A stretch of 64,000 nt of DNA, from contig NC_088787.1 of NCBI RefSeq assembly GCF_949628265.1, forward strand, positions 26,030,501-26,094,500, given 5' to 3'. Below the pieces are notes generated by a model. It had not been told where the DNA came from and made no database searches. It was given only the letters and a program-made list of their open reading frames with translations. The position numbers and the translations under genes are program-made. The DNA is from Cloeon dipterum (Eukaryota > Arthropoda > Insecta > Ephemeroptera > Baetidae). Shown here piece after piece: positions 35,006-46,540 of the stretch (positions are counted from its first letter, which is position 1; every line of letters begins with the position of its first letter).

Positions 35006-35385
35006 CTGAACAGGCCAAGTGGAAGTTATTATCAATAGTTGAATTATTGATCCTATCAGCTATCAGCTTCACAATTTACTATTATTCTGACTACTAAATG
35101 TTGAAAGAATACTTGGGATTTTGGTTTCCTCCATTCCTAATTTAGTACACATTTCTAAATTATACTCTTCTCAACCTTTTTATCATGGAAAATATATTTT
35201 TTTTTCAAATATTTAATTTCAACAAACAAGGACGTTGTAAGGTTTATTGAGTGGTAGATTAAAAATTAAATTAATGTTGTAAGGATTGCTCCATTTTTTC
35301 GTGACAAAAACAGACAAAAATATGATCTTTTTCAAAATTCACGCAAAATAGTTTAGATAATATTCAATGAATGCTTCCAACTAAC
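35006..35385 (-). other. Sorting nexin intron 3
   Basis: AT-rich, bounded by GTTAGT donor and TTCAG acceptor; nothing else seen. Confidence 0.75.
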
Positions 35386-35457
35386 CTCTGCAGTCGTAAC
35401 TCTATGCATTCTGCTGGAAGGAAGACTGGTTGGTACGCCGCTCTGCTGAATCGGCGC
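35386..35457 (-). CDS. Snx1: Sorting nexin Snx1/2, exon 3
   Basis: Twenty-four codons, APIQQSGVPTSLPSSRMHR through VTTAE, low-complexity N-terminal linker. It is placed by splice sites (TTTTGCAG acceptor, GTTAGT donor) and phase rather than by conservation. Confidence 0.75.
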
Positions 35458-35557
35458 CTGCAAAAGGCTGGAATAATTGCATGTTGTGTCTGGCCGGAGC
35501 GCCGTTACTGGCGACGGCAATTGTGTTTAAGAGAGTAATCATTTTAACGATTTTTAC

Positions 35558-35629
35558 CTGGCCTGTGGGGTCGCTCGTCACACTTTCCTCGGCGAAAATG
35601 TCAGAGTTGTTGTCCAAAGGCGCCTCTTC
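35558..35629 (-). CDS. Snx1: Sorting nexin Snx1/2, exon 2
   Basis: Twenty-four codons, EEAPLDNNSDIFAEESVTSD to TGQ. The acidic DIFAE motif resembles the SNX1/2 N-terminal DLFTE/DIF motifs. Donor GTAAAA, acceptor CCAG, phase 0 on both sides. Exon 1 lies 23.2 kb away. Confidence 0.8.
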
Positions 35630-36600
35630 CTGGAATCATAGTTAACGTCAAATATGAAAATAAGGTTAGCAGTGAAACAGAAACCAATAGCTTCAGGCGC
35701 AAAAATCTTGCAGACGTGTACAAGTACATGGTGGCTTTAAGGACACTGTACTGCTAAAACTCATAATAATTGAAAGGGAATTTAACACGCAGCTGGGAGA
35801 AATGTTGGTCGATTAAATTCTTGTCACATGACGCTCACTATCACTGACAATGAGCAAATATTATGTATTATTGATTGTGTACTTTCAATGAGTGCCAAAC
35901 TATTATTTGTGACGAAAAAATATTTATACTTTAATTCTTTCCTTCAATATATCGAGTTGATAACGGTTTTTATTTAACACCTCGAGTGGATTTCATTCAC
36001 AGAAGCGACAGACCCAAGAAATAATTTGCAAGATGTGATGAGTAAAATAATAATTACTGTGTTATTAGCATTTAATCTAATATTTTTTTTAAAAATATTT
36101 TTGGGAGTGCATAGTTTAAGCATGGTATAGAAATGAAAAATAGACCAGAATAACGACGTTTGGGTTATATTATTATATATTTACAATCATTTTATCTCTA
36201 CCAAAAATTGAGAAACTTTAAATTTAATTCACATTGCAGGCTAAAAGAAAATTGTTGGTAGAGAACGAACTCAATAATTTTATTGGTCGAATGAATTAAT
36301 GCTACAAAAAAATTATATCAGTCAACAAAATGACTCAATTGATTTAAGAGCTGTTTAAATAATAAATGTATTGGTTAAACACCGACTTCGTAAATAAGTG
36401 TGCTATGCACTGTTGCATGGGCAGAAGGCTAAACGCATTGTAGATAAATTGTGTTACTATACACATAATATATATCTACCACACAGTCCTAACCATTACA
36501 ATAGTCCGATGATTATCGTTTGGAGCCGCTCCACACGCATTTTTCAAGGAAATCAATGCCGACGTCAGAAGTCAATGAAACTTAACGTTATATTGTGTAC

Positions 36601-36616
36601 AAGCGCTGTAGCGCTT
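36601..36616. other. Terminal hairpin of the Helitron-like unit
   Basis: AAGCGCTGTAGCGCTT: perfect 7-bp arms with a 2-bp loop. It recurs at the start of every unit (39468, 42590, 46542, 49819, 52974, 55869). In Helitron biology a 3'-subterminal hairpin acts as the replication terminator; here it lies one base from the deduced end. Confidence 0.75.
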
Positions 36617-36654
36617 CGCGTCGATTGTAGGGGCAACTACCAACCCCCCAAACA

Positions 36655-36721
36655 CCGAGCGGGGGCGCTCCGGGGCCCCCCCGAGCGCCGGAGGGGGCCG
36701 ACGGCGCCTTCGGCGCCGGAA
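36655..36721. other. GC-rich double hairpin block in each unit
   Basis: It contains CGGCGCCTTCGGCGCCG, a 7-bp perfect stem with a 3-base loop, next to alternating G-run and C-run segments that can also pair. Nearly unchanged near 39590, 42711, 46663, 49940, 53073 and 55972; around 43150 a variant with GGCGCCTTTGGCGCC occurs, so unit 3 carries a second copy. Confidence 0.6.
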
Positions 36722-37900
36722 ACGCCGAGATATGCGGCCGAATGAGAGATTTCAGGGCGGCCACCCTGAGAAAGGTCGCAGGGGTGGTTGAGGGGGTGCG
36801 CGCGAAGGCGAGACGCCTCCGGAGAGGGGTTGTGCGTGAATATCGCTCTGCCGGTCCGTTGGGCGGGCGGCGGAGAGCGTGGCGGTCAATTCGAGGGTTT
36901 CAGGTCGGGGGACCCTGAGAAAGGTCGGCGGGGGTGGTTAGGGGGTGCGCGCGAAGGCGAGACGCCTCCGGAGAGGGGTTGTGCGTGAATATCGCTCTGC
37001 CGGTCCGGTGGGCGGGCGGCGGAGAGCGTGGCGGTCAATTCGAGGGTTTCAGGTCGGGGGACCCTGAGAAGAGGTCGGCCGGTCGCGGCGGGTTGAAGAT
37101 CTTGGTGGGCTCTTTCGAATGAGGGGTCGTGGTCGATGCTGCGATGGATACTCGATTTTTGGCGGCGGGCGAAATGCGCCTGCAGTGCTTCGCCGCTCGC
37201 GCGAATGCGAAATGTACTTTTACGCACTCTATTTGCGAAGAACGAAGCGAAATGATCGGCTGCGTGCGGCTGAATAGCGCAGTCAAAGTGCTCAGGGTGG
37301 GCGACCTGGGGAAGGTTGGTGGTTTGAAGTGCGGCTGGTGGACGCAAAGCAGCGGCAAACTTGGTGGAAAACGCGGTTAAATTCGGCCTGCGGGAGGGTC
37401 TCAGGTCGGGGGACCCTGGGGAAGGGCGGCCGGTTTCTTCAGGTTAAAGCGCTCGGCGGGCGCTTTCGAATGAGGGGTCGCGGTCGACCGTGCGGCGAAA
37501 ACTCGAATTTTGGCAAAAATAAATCCGTGCGGCGGGCGAAATGCGCCTGCAGTGCACGCTGCGCCGCTGCTGCGAACGCGATTCGCACTTTTTCGCACTC
37601 TATATGCGCCAAACGAAGCGAAATGAGTGGTTGCGGCCGGCCGAATCGCGCAGTGAAGGTGCTCAGGGTGGGCGGCCTGGGGAAGGTTGGTGGTTTGAAG
37701 TGCGGCTGGTCAACGCAAAGGTGCCTCAAACTTGCCTCAAAACGCCGAAAATCGCGATTGAATTCTGCCTGCGGAAGGGTCTCAGGTCGGGGGACCCTGG
37801 GGAAGGTCGTTTGACCGTGCCAGGTTGAAGCGCTCGGCGGGCGCTTTCGAATGAGGGGTCGCGGTCGACCCTGCGGCGATTACTCGAATTTTGGCAAAAA

Positions 37901-39466
37901 TAAATGTGTGCGGCACGTCGCCGCGCCGCAGCACACGGCCGCCGTGCACACGTTTTGCACACCCAAAACAGAAATTCGCCTCTAAATCGAATTTTGGAGG
38001 AGCTACGATGGTAAAAATTTGGATTCAGACCCCCGCGCACCCAGCCGTGGGTTTGCGACGGTCAAATTCGAGATTCAGCGGCGGGCGGCTCCGCGGCGCC
38101 GATGCGCGTTTTTTTAGCCTGTTCATTTTCGTGCTGGCGAAATCGCGGATTTTCGATGCGCCGCCGTAATTCGCCTATGGGCCGGATTTCCGCCAAATTC
38201 GGTTTGCGGGGACTCTTCGCCGGGCGGAAGAGCGTGGCACAGCAATCGCGCCCGAAAAGAATTTTTTTCGGCCCGAAATCCGAATTCCAATTTCCCATGT
38301 TAAGCTTATGGGAGCTAAAAAACCCTTCCGCGCCGCGCGCCAAAGCCTACTCGTCCCAGGGTTTTCATCCGATCAGGTCGAATTTGGTCTTAAAATGTTC
38401 GGGGATAAATTCCGCATCGACTCTAGAGCCATTTTTTTGAATTTTTTCTCAGGTCCGAAGTTATGCCTGCCCAAATGGTGTGGAAGGGAAAATGGGCAAA
38501 ATTTGCCCGGTTAATAACTTTTTCGCTATGGGGCGGAAAAATCTTTTCCGCACACCGTCGGCCTCCCCCAGTCGTCGCCTGCACGAATCTCGAGTTTGGG
38601 GGCCCTGGGGCCCATATTCAAATTGCGGGTTGCCCCCGAGTACCGAAAAATGACGTTTTTCAACTTTGAAGGGTCACCGGTGACCCTGACGAGGTCACCC
38701 GGATTTCATACTCGCTGTGCCTTAGTTTTTTGGGCAAACTTAATTTTTGGCTATCTTGGAATTTTCCTCAGGTCATTCGAAAAACGTGGGTTATTCTTAT
38801 GGGAGCTTCGACTTTTGCCTGTTTTTTACCCTTTCGGGGCTTCCACCTTCCGTGCGGTTGCAGCAGGATGACAAACCCGCACATGAAAATGAAGCTAATC
38901 GCAGCTTCTTTCGAATGAGGGGTCGCGGTGGGCCGTAAGTCGTCGAGGGGCTCCGCGGGGGCCCCTCGAAAAAAATAATTATTGTCCAAACCACGTTTTT
39001 TCGGCTTTTTATTTTTATATCTCGGCTCCTATGGGACGTACGGGCAAAAACCGGTGCGGGCCCACCTCGGGGTTAAATTCCGCTTCCGATGGCGCCGGTT
39101 TCGACCCCCCATCCCCCTCGCAGCCCCCGCCGCCCCCGGGGAACCCTCGAAAAAGGCGTTTTTCGTTTTATTTTTTTTTAAATTCGCCTATGGTAAAAAT
39201 GTCGGCTTTGTCGCTTGTTTCCTCACTTTTCGGGTACCGCGCGTCGGCCGTCCGGGTTTGGGCCCCATCGGCCCCGATTTGCCCATTTTTTTACATTGGG
39301 AGATAGGGAAGCGGTTTACAAAGAGGGGGCCCCCCGGGCCCCTATGGGGCCCAAAGAAAAAACCTCTTGCCCAACTTCCGCACTTGGCCCCCCCACCCCC
39401 CACCCCCGCCCCCGTCCCTTGCGTGCACAAAAGTGTGAACCAAGTGGGTATTATATAGTAGGGAGA
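37901..39466. repeat. Constant core of the array unit (example in unit 1)
   Basis: The block from TAAATGTGTGCGGCAC to the 5' TC end is 1566-1568 bp in all seven units (others begin at 41021, 44973, 48251, 51407, 54301 and 57061). It always starts 118 bp after the last CAGGTCGGGG repeat start. It carries an 18-bp perfect palindrome (AGGGTCACCGGTGACCCT), repeated CTATGG motifs and a long C-rich tract close to its end. No convincing protein is encoded. Confidence 0.85.
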
Positions 39467-42400
39467 CAAGCGCTGTAGCGCTTCGCGTGGTTGTCGGGGG
39501 TTAATTCGGGGGTGGGCGGCAACTACCAACCCCCCAAACACCGAGCGGGGGCGCTCCGGGGCCCCCCCGAGCACCGGAGGGGGCCGACGGCGCCTTCGGC
39601 GCCGGAAACGCCGAGAAAGGCGGCACAATGAGAGATTTCAGGTCGGCCACCCTGAGAAAGGTCGCAGGGGTAGTAGAGGGGGTGCGCGCCCCGGCGGGAC
39701 GCCTCCGGGGAGGGGTCGCGCGCGAAAATCGCTCCGCCGGTCCGTTGGGTGGGCGGCGGAGAGCGCGGCGGTCATTTCGAGGATTTCAGGTCGGGGGACC
39801 CTGAGAAGAGGTCAGCCGGTCGCGGCGGGTTGAAGATCTCGGCGGGCTCTTTCGAATGAGGGGTCGTGGTCGACGCTGCGATGAATACACGATTTACGGC
39901 GAAAAAATGATTTTGAATGTCTTGTGCGGCGGGCGAATGCGAATCGCACTTTTTCGAACTCTAAGTGCGGCAAACGAAGCGAAATGAGTGGTTGCGGCCG
40001 GCCGAATCACGCAGTGAAGGAGCTCAGGGTGGGCGGCATGGGGAAACTTGGTGGTTTGAAGTGCGGCTGGTCAACGCAAAGGTGCCTCAAACTTGCCTCA
40101 AAACGCCGAAAATCGCGATTGAATTCTGCCTGCGGAAGGGTCTCAGGTCGGGGGACCCTGGGGAAGGGCGGCCGGTTGCTTCAGGTTAAAGCGCTCGGCG
40201 GGCGCTTTCGAATGAGGGGTCGCGGTCGACCGTGCGGCGTAAACTCGAATTTTGGCAAAAATAAATCCGTGCGGCGGGCGAAATGCGTCTGCTGTGCACG
40301 CTGCGCCGCCTGCGCGAACGCGATTCGCACTTTTTCGCACTCTAAATGCGCCAAAAGAAGCGAAATGAGTGGTTGCGGCCGGCTGCATCGCGCAGTGAAA
40401 GTGCTCAGGGTGGGCGACCTGGGGAAGGTTGGTGGTTTGAAGTGCGGCTGGTCAACGCAAAGGTGCCTCAAACTTGCCTCAAAACGCCGAAATCGCGGTT
40501 AAATTCTGCCTGCGGGAGGTCTCAGGTCGGGGGACCCTGGGGAAGGGCGGCTGGTTTCTTCAGGTTAAAGCGCTCGGCGGGCGCTTTCGAATGAGGGGTC
40601 GTGGTCGATTCTGCGGCGAATACTCGAATTTTGGCAAAAATAAATCCGTGCGGCGGGCGTAATGCGCCTGCAGTGCTTCGCCGCTCGCCCGCGCGAATGC
40701 GAAATGCACTTTTTCGCACTCTAAATGCGCCAAAAGAAGCGAAATGAGTGGTTGCAGGCGGCAGAATCGCGCAGTGAAGGTGCTCAGGGTGGGCGGCCTG
40801 GGGAAGGTTCGTGGTTTGAAGTGCGGCTGGTGGACGCAAAGGTGCCTCAAACTTGGTGGAAAACGCCGAAAACGCGGTTAAAATCGGCCTGCGGGAGGGT
40901 CTCAGGTCGGGGGACCCTGGGGAAGGGCGGCCGGTTGCTTCAGGTTGAAGCGCTCGGCGGGCCCTTTCGAATGAGAGGTCGCGGTCGACCCTGCGGCTAA
41001 TACTCGAATTTTGGCAAAAATAAATGTGTGCGGCACGGTGCCGCGCCGCAGCACGCTGCCGCCGTGCACACGTTTTGCACACCCAAAATCGAAATTCGCC
41101 TCTAAATCGAATTTTGGAGGAGCTACGATGGTAAAAATTTGGATTCAGACCCCCGCGCACCCAGCCGTGGGTTTGCGGTGGTCAAATTCGAGATTCAGCG
41201 GCGGGCGGCTCCGCGGCGCCGATGCGCGTTTTTTTAGCCTGTTCATTTTCGTGCTGGCGAAATCGCGGATTTTCGATGCGCCGCCGTAATTCGCCTATGG
41301 CACGGATTTCCGCCAAATTCGGTTTGCGGGGACTCTTCGGCGGGCGGAAGAGCGTGGCACAGCAATCGCGGCCGAAAAGAATTTTTTTCTGCCCGAAATC
41401 CGAATTCCAATTTCCCATGTTAACCTTATGGGAGGCGAAAAACCCTTCCGCGCCGCGCGCCAAAGACTACTCGTCCCAGGGTTTTCATCCGATCAGGTCG
41501 AATTCGGTCTTAAAATGTTCGGGGATAAATTGCGCATCGATGATCGGGCCGTTTTTTTGAATTTTTTCTCAGGTCCGAAGTTATGCCTGCCCAAATGGCG
41601 CGGAAGGGAAAATGGGCAAAATTTGCCCGGTTAATAACTTTTTCGCTATGGGGCGGAAAAATCTTTTCCGCACACCGTCGGCATCCTCCACTCGTCGCCT
41701 CTTCGAATCTCGAGTTTGGGGGCCCTTGGGCCCATAGCCAAATTGCGGGGTCGCCTCAAATATCGAAAAATGGCGTTTTCCAATTTCAAAGGGTCACCGG
41801 TGACCCTGAGGAGGTCACCCGGATTTCATACTCGGTGTGCCTTAGTTTTTTGGGCAAACTTAATTTTTGGCTATCTTGGAATTTCGATCCCAGACAAAGT
41901 GGGCACCTGTGTTATTCTTATGGGAGTTTCGACTTTTGCCTGTTTTTTACCCTTTCTGCCCTTCCACCTTCCGTGCGGTTGCAGCAGGATGCCAAACCCG
42001 CACATGAAAATGAAGCTAATCGCGGCCGCTATCGAATGAGGGGTCGCGGCGGGCCGTAAGTGGTCTTGGGGCTCCGCGGGGGCCCCTCGAAAAAAATAAT
42101 TCTTGTCCAAACCACGTTTTTGCGGCTTTTTATTTTTATATCTCGGCTCCTATGGGACGTACGGGCAAAAACCGGTGCGGGCCCACCTCGGGGTTAAATT
42201 CCGCTTCCGATGGCGCCGGTTTCGACCCCCCATCCCCCACGCAGCCCCCGCCGCCCCCGGGGAACCCTCGAAAAAGGCGTTTTTCGTTTTATTTTTTTTT
42301 AAATTCGCCTATGGTAGGAATCTCGGGTTTTACGGTTGTTTCCTTGTTCGGAAGGGTCCCTCCACGGGCCACCCGGGTTTGGGCCCGATCGGCCCCGAAT

Positions 42401-42588
42401 TGCCCATTTTTTTACATTGGGAGATAGGGACGCCTCCCGCTTCGAAGGGCCCCCTCGGGCCCCTATGGGGCCCAAAGAAAAAACCTCTTGCCCAACTTCC
42501 GCACTTGGCCCCCCCACCCCGCCCCCCCCGCCCCCGTCCCTTAGCTGCTCAAATGTCTGTACCGAGTGGGTATTGTATAGAAGGGAGA
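39467..42588 (-). repeat. Array unit 2 (core type B)
   Basis: 3122 bp. Repeat starts at 39787, 40144, 40523 and 40903 (spacings 357, 379, 380). Core 41021-42588. Core variants differ from unit 1 (CCCAGACAAAGTGGGCACC, and AGCTGCTC near the end). Confidence 0.9.
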
Positions 42589-45500
42589 CAAGCGCTGTAG
42601 CGCTTCGCGTCGGTGTCGGGGGTTTACTCGGGGGTGGGCGGCAACTACCACCCCCCCAAACACCGAGCGGGGGCGCTCCGGGGCCCCCCCGAGCACCGGA
42701 GGGGGCCGACGGCGCCTTCGGCGCCGGAAGCGCCGATATTGCCTGCTGATTGAGAGATGTCAGGTCGGCCACCCTGAGAAAGGTCGCGGGGGTGGTTGAG
42801 GGGGTGCGCGCCCCTGCGGGACGCCTCCGGAGAGGGGTCGCGCGCGAAAATCGCTCTGCCGGTCCGGTGGGCGGGCGGCGGAGAGCGTGGCGGTCAATTC
42901 GAGGGTTTCAGGTCGGGGGACCCTGAAAAAGGTCGGCGGGGGTGGTTGGGGGTGCGCGCGAAGGCGAGACGCCTCCGGAGAGGGGTCGCGCGCGAAAATC
43001 GCTCTGCCGGTCCGGTGGGCGGGCGGCGGAGAGCGTGGCGGTCAATTCGAGGGTTTCAGGTCGGGGACGTTGTCGAGGGTTAATTCGGGGGCGGGGGTTA
43101 ATTCGGGGGCGCCTCCGATAGCGGTGGCGGGCGGCGACCGCCGGGCGGGGGCCGACGGCGCCTTTGGCGCCGGAAGCGGCGAGATATGCGGCTGAATGAG
43201 AGATTTCAGGGCGGCCACCCTGGGGAAGGTTGGCGGGGGTGGTTGGGGGGTGTACGTGCCGGCTAGATTCCTCCGGGGAGGGGTTGCGCGCGAAAATCGC
43301 TCCGCCGGTCCGATGGGCGGGCGGCGGAGAGCGTGGCGCTCAATTCGAGGGTTTCAGGTCGGGGGACCCCGAGAAAAGGTCGGCCGGTCGCGGCGGGTTG
43401 AAGATCTCGGCGGGCGCTTTCGATTGAGGGGTCGTGGTCGACGCTGCGATGGATACTCGAATTTCGGCAGAAAAATGATTTTGAATGTGTCATGTGCGGC
43501 GGGCGAATGCGATTCGCACTTTTACGTCGTCTAAATGCGCCAAACGAAGCGAAATGAGTCGCTGCGGCCGGCCGAATCGCGCAGTGAAAGTGCTCAGGGT
43601 GGGCGACCTGGGGGAGGTTGGTGGTCCGAAGTGCGGCTGGTTGGCGAAAAGCAGCGGCAAACTTGGTGGAAAACGCCGAAAACGCGGTTAAATTCGGCCT
43701 GCGGGAGGGTTTCAGGTCGGGGGACCCTGGGGAAGGGCGGCCGGTTTCTTCAGGTTAAAGCGTTTGGCGGGCGCATTCCAATGAGGGGTCGCGGTCGACC
43801 GTGCGGCGAAAACTCGAATTTTGGCAAAAATAAATCCGTGCGGCGGGCGAAATGCACCTGCAGTGCACGCTGCGCCGCTGCTGCGAACACGAAAAGCAAT
43901 TTTTCGCACTCTATATGCGCCAAAAGAAGCGAAATGAGTGGTTGCGGCCGGCCGAATCGCGCAGTGAAAGTGCTCAGGGTGGGTGGCCTGGGGAAGGTTG
44001 GTGGTCCGAAGTGCGGCTAGTTAACGAAATGCACCGCCAAACTTGCCTCAAAACGCCGAAAATCGCGATTGAATTCTGCCTGCGGAAGGGTCTCAGGTCG
44101 GGGGACCCTGGGGAAGGGCGGCTGGTTGCTTCAGGTTAAAGCGCTCGGCGGGCGCTTTCGAATCAGGGGTCGCAGTCGACCGTGCGGCGAAAACTCGAAT
44201 TTTGGCAAAAATAAATCCGTGCGGCGGGCGAAATGAGCCTGCAGTGCACGCTGCGCCGCCTGCGCGAACGCGATTCGCAGTTTTACGCACTCTAAATGCG
44301 CCAAACGAAGCGAAATGAGTGGTTGCGGCCGGCCGAATCACGCAGTGAAAGAGCTCAGGGTGGGCGGCATGGGGAAACTTGGTGGTTTGAAGTGCGGCTG
44401 GTCAACGCAAAGGTGCCTCAAACTTGCCTCAAAACGCCGAAAATCGCGATTGAATTCTGCCTGCGGAAGGGTCTCAGGTCGGGGGACCCTGGGGAAGGTC
44501 GTTTGACCGTGCCAGGTTGAAGCGCTCGGCCAGCGCTTTCGAATGAGGGGTCGCGGTCGATTCTGCGGCGAATACTCGAATTTTGGCAAAAATAAATCCG
44601 TGCGGCGGGCGAAATGCGCCTGCAGTGCACGCTGCGCCGCTGCTGCGAACACGAAAAGCAATTTTTCGCCCTCTATATGCGCCAAAAGAAGCGAAATGAG
44701 TGGTTGCGGCCGGCAGAATCGCGAAGTAAAAGTGCTCAGGGTGGGCGACCTGGGGAAGGTTGGTGGTCCGAAGTGCGGCTGTTTAGCGAAAAGCAGCGTC
44801 AAACTTGGTGGAAAACGCCGAAATCGCGGTTAAAATCGGCCAGCGGAAGGGTCTCAGGTCGGGGGACCCTGGGGAAGGTCGTTTGACCGTGCCAGGTTGA
44901 AGCGCTCGGCGGGCCCTTTCGAATGAGGGGTCGCGGTCGATTCTGCGGCGAAAACTCGAATTTTGGCAAAAATAAATGTGTGCGGCACGTCGCCGCGCCG
45001 CACGCTCCTTCTGCCGTGCACACGTTTTGCACACCCAAAACCGAAAATCGCCTCTAAATCGAATTTTGGAAGAGCTACGATGGTAAAAATTTGGATTCAG
45101 ACCCCCGCGCACCCAGCCGTGGGTTTGCGATGGTCAAATTCGAGATTCGGCGGCGGGCGGCTCCGCGGCGCCGATGCGCGTTTTTTTAGCCTGTTCATTT
45201 TCGTGCCGGGCAAATCGCGGATTTTTGATGCGCCGCCGTAATTCGCCTATGGGCCGGATTTCCGCCAAATTCGGTTTGCGGGGACTCTTCGGCGGGCGGA
45301 AGAGCGTGGCACAGCAATCGCGGCCCAAAAGAATTTTTTTCGGCCCGAAATCCGAATTCCTATTTCCCATGTTAAGCTTATGGGAGGCGAAAAACCCTTC
45401 CGCGCCGCGCGCCAAAGCCTACTCGTCCCAGGGTTTTCATCCGATCAGGTCGAATTTGGTCTTAAAATGTTCGGGGATAAATTCCGCATCGACTCTAGAG

Positions 45501-46540
45501 CCATTTTTTTGAATTTTTTCTCAGGTCCGAAGTTATGCCTGCCCAAATGGTGTGGAAGGGAAAATGGGCAAAATTTGCCCGGTTAATAACTTTTTCGCTA
45601 TGGGGCGGAAAAATCTTTTCCGCACACCGTCGGCCTCCCCCAGTCGTCGCCTGCACGAATCTCGAGTTTGGGGGCCCTGGGGCCCATATTCAAATTGCGG
45701 GTTGCCCCCGAGTACCGAAAAATGACGTTTTTCAACTTTGAAGGGTCACCGGTGACCCTGACGAGGTCACCCGGATTTCATACTCGCTGTGCCTTAGTTT
45801 TTTGGGCAAACTTAATTTTTGGCTATCTTGGAATTTTCCTCAGGTCATTCGAAAAACGTGGGTTATTCTTATGGGAGCTTCGACTTTTGCCTGTTTTTTA
45901 CCCTTTCGGGGCTCCCACCTTCCGCGCGGTTCGAGCAGGATGCCAAACCCGCACATGAAAATGAAGCTAATCGCGGCCGCTCTCGAATGAGGGGTCGCGG
46001 CGGGCCGTACGTGGTCATGGGGCTCTGCGGGGGCCCCTCGAAAAAAATAATTCTTGTCCAAACCACGTTTTTGCGGCTTTTTATTTTTATATCTCGGCTC
46101 CTATGGGTCGTACGGCGCAAAACCGGTGCGGGCCCACCTCGGGGTTAAATTCCGCTTCCGATGGCACCGGTTTCGACCCCCCATCCCCCTCGCACCCCCC
46201 GCCGCCCCCGGGGAACCCTCGAAAAAGGCGTTTTTCGTTTTATTTTTTTTTAAATTCGCCCATGGTAGGAATCTCGGCTTTGTCGCTTGTTTCCTCACTT
46301 TTCGGGTACCGCGCGTCGACTTTTCGGGTTTCGGCGGCGATCGCGGCCGAATTGCCGATTTTTTTACACAGAAGCATAGGGACGCCTCCTACTTCGAGGT
46401 GCCCCCCCGGGGCCCTACGGGCCCCGGGGGAAAAACCTCGGGCACACCTTCCGCCCCCGTCCCCCCCTCCCCGCCCCCCCCGCCCCCGCCCCTTAAGTGC
46501 CCAAATGTCTGTACCGATCGGGTATTGTATAGTAGGGAGA
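42589..46540 (-). repeat. Array unit 3 (core type A, longest)
   Basis: 3952 bp. Repeat starts at 42909, 43057, 43355, 43713, 44094, 44475 and 44855, so the extra length is all in the variable block. Core 44973-46540. Around 43076-43110 a short TTAATTCGGGGGCG duplication interrupts the block, followed by a second copy of the GC-hairpin segment. Confidence 0.9.

Larger units (their letters stand above)
36600..39466 (-). repeat. Array unit 1 (core type A)
   Basis: 2867 bp. The variable block (36600-37900) has repeat starts (CAGGTCGGGG) at 36901, 37050, 37402 and 37783. The core is 37901-39466 (1566 bp). The terminal hairpin palindrome is at 36601-36616. This outermost copy borders the left flank. 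Confidence 0.9.
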
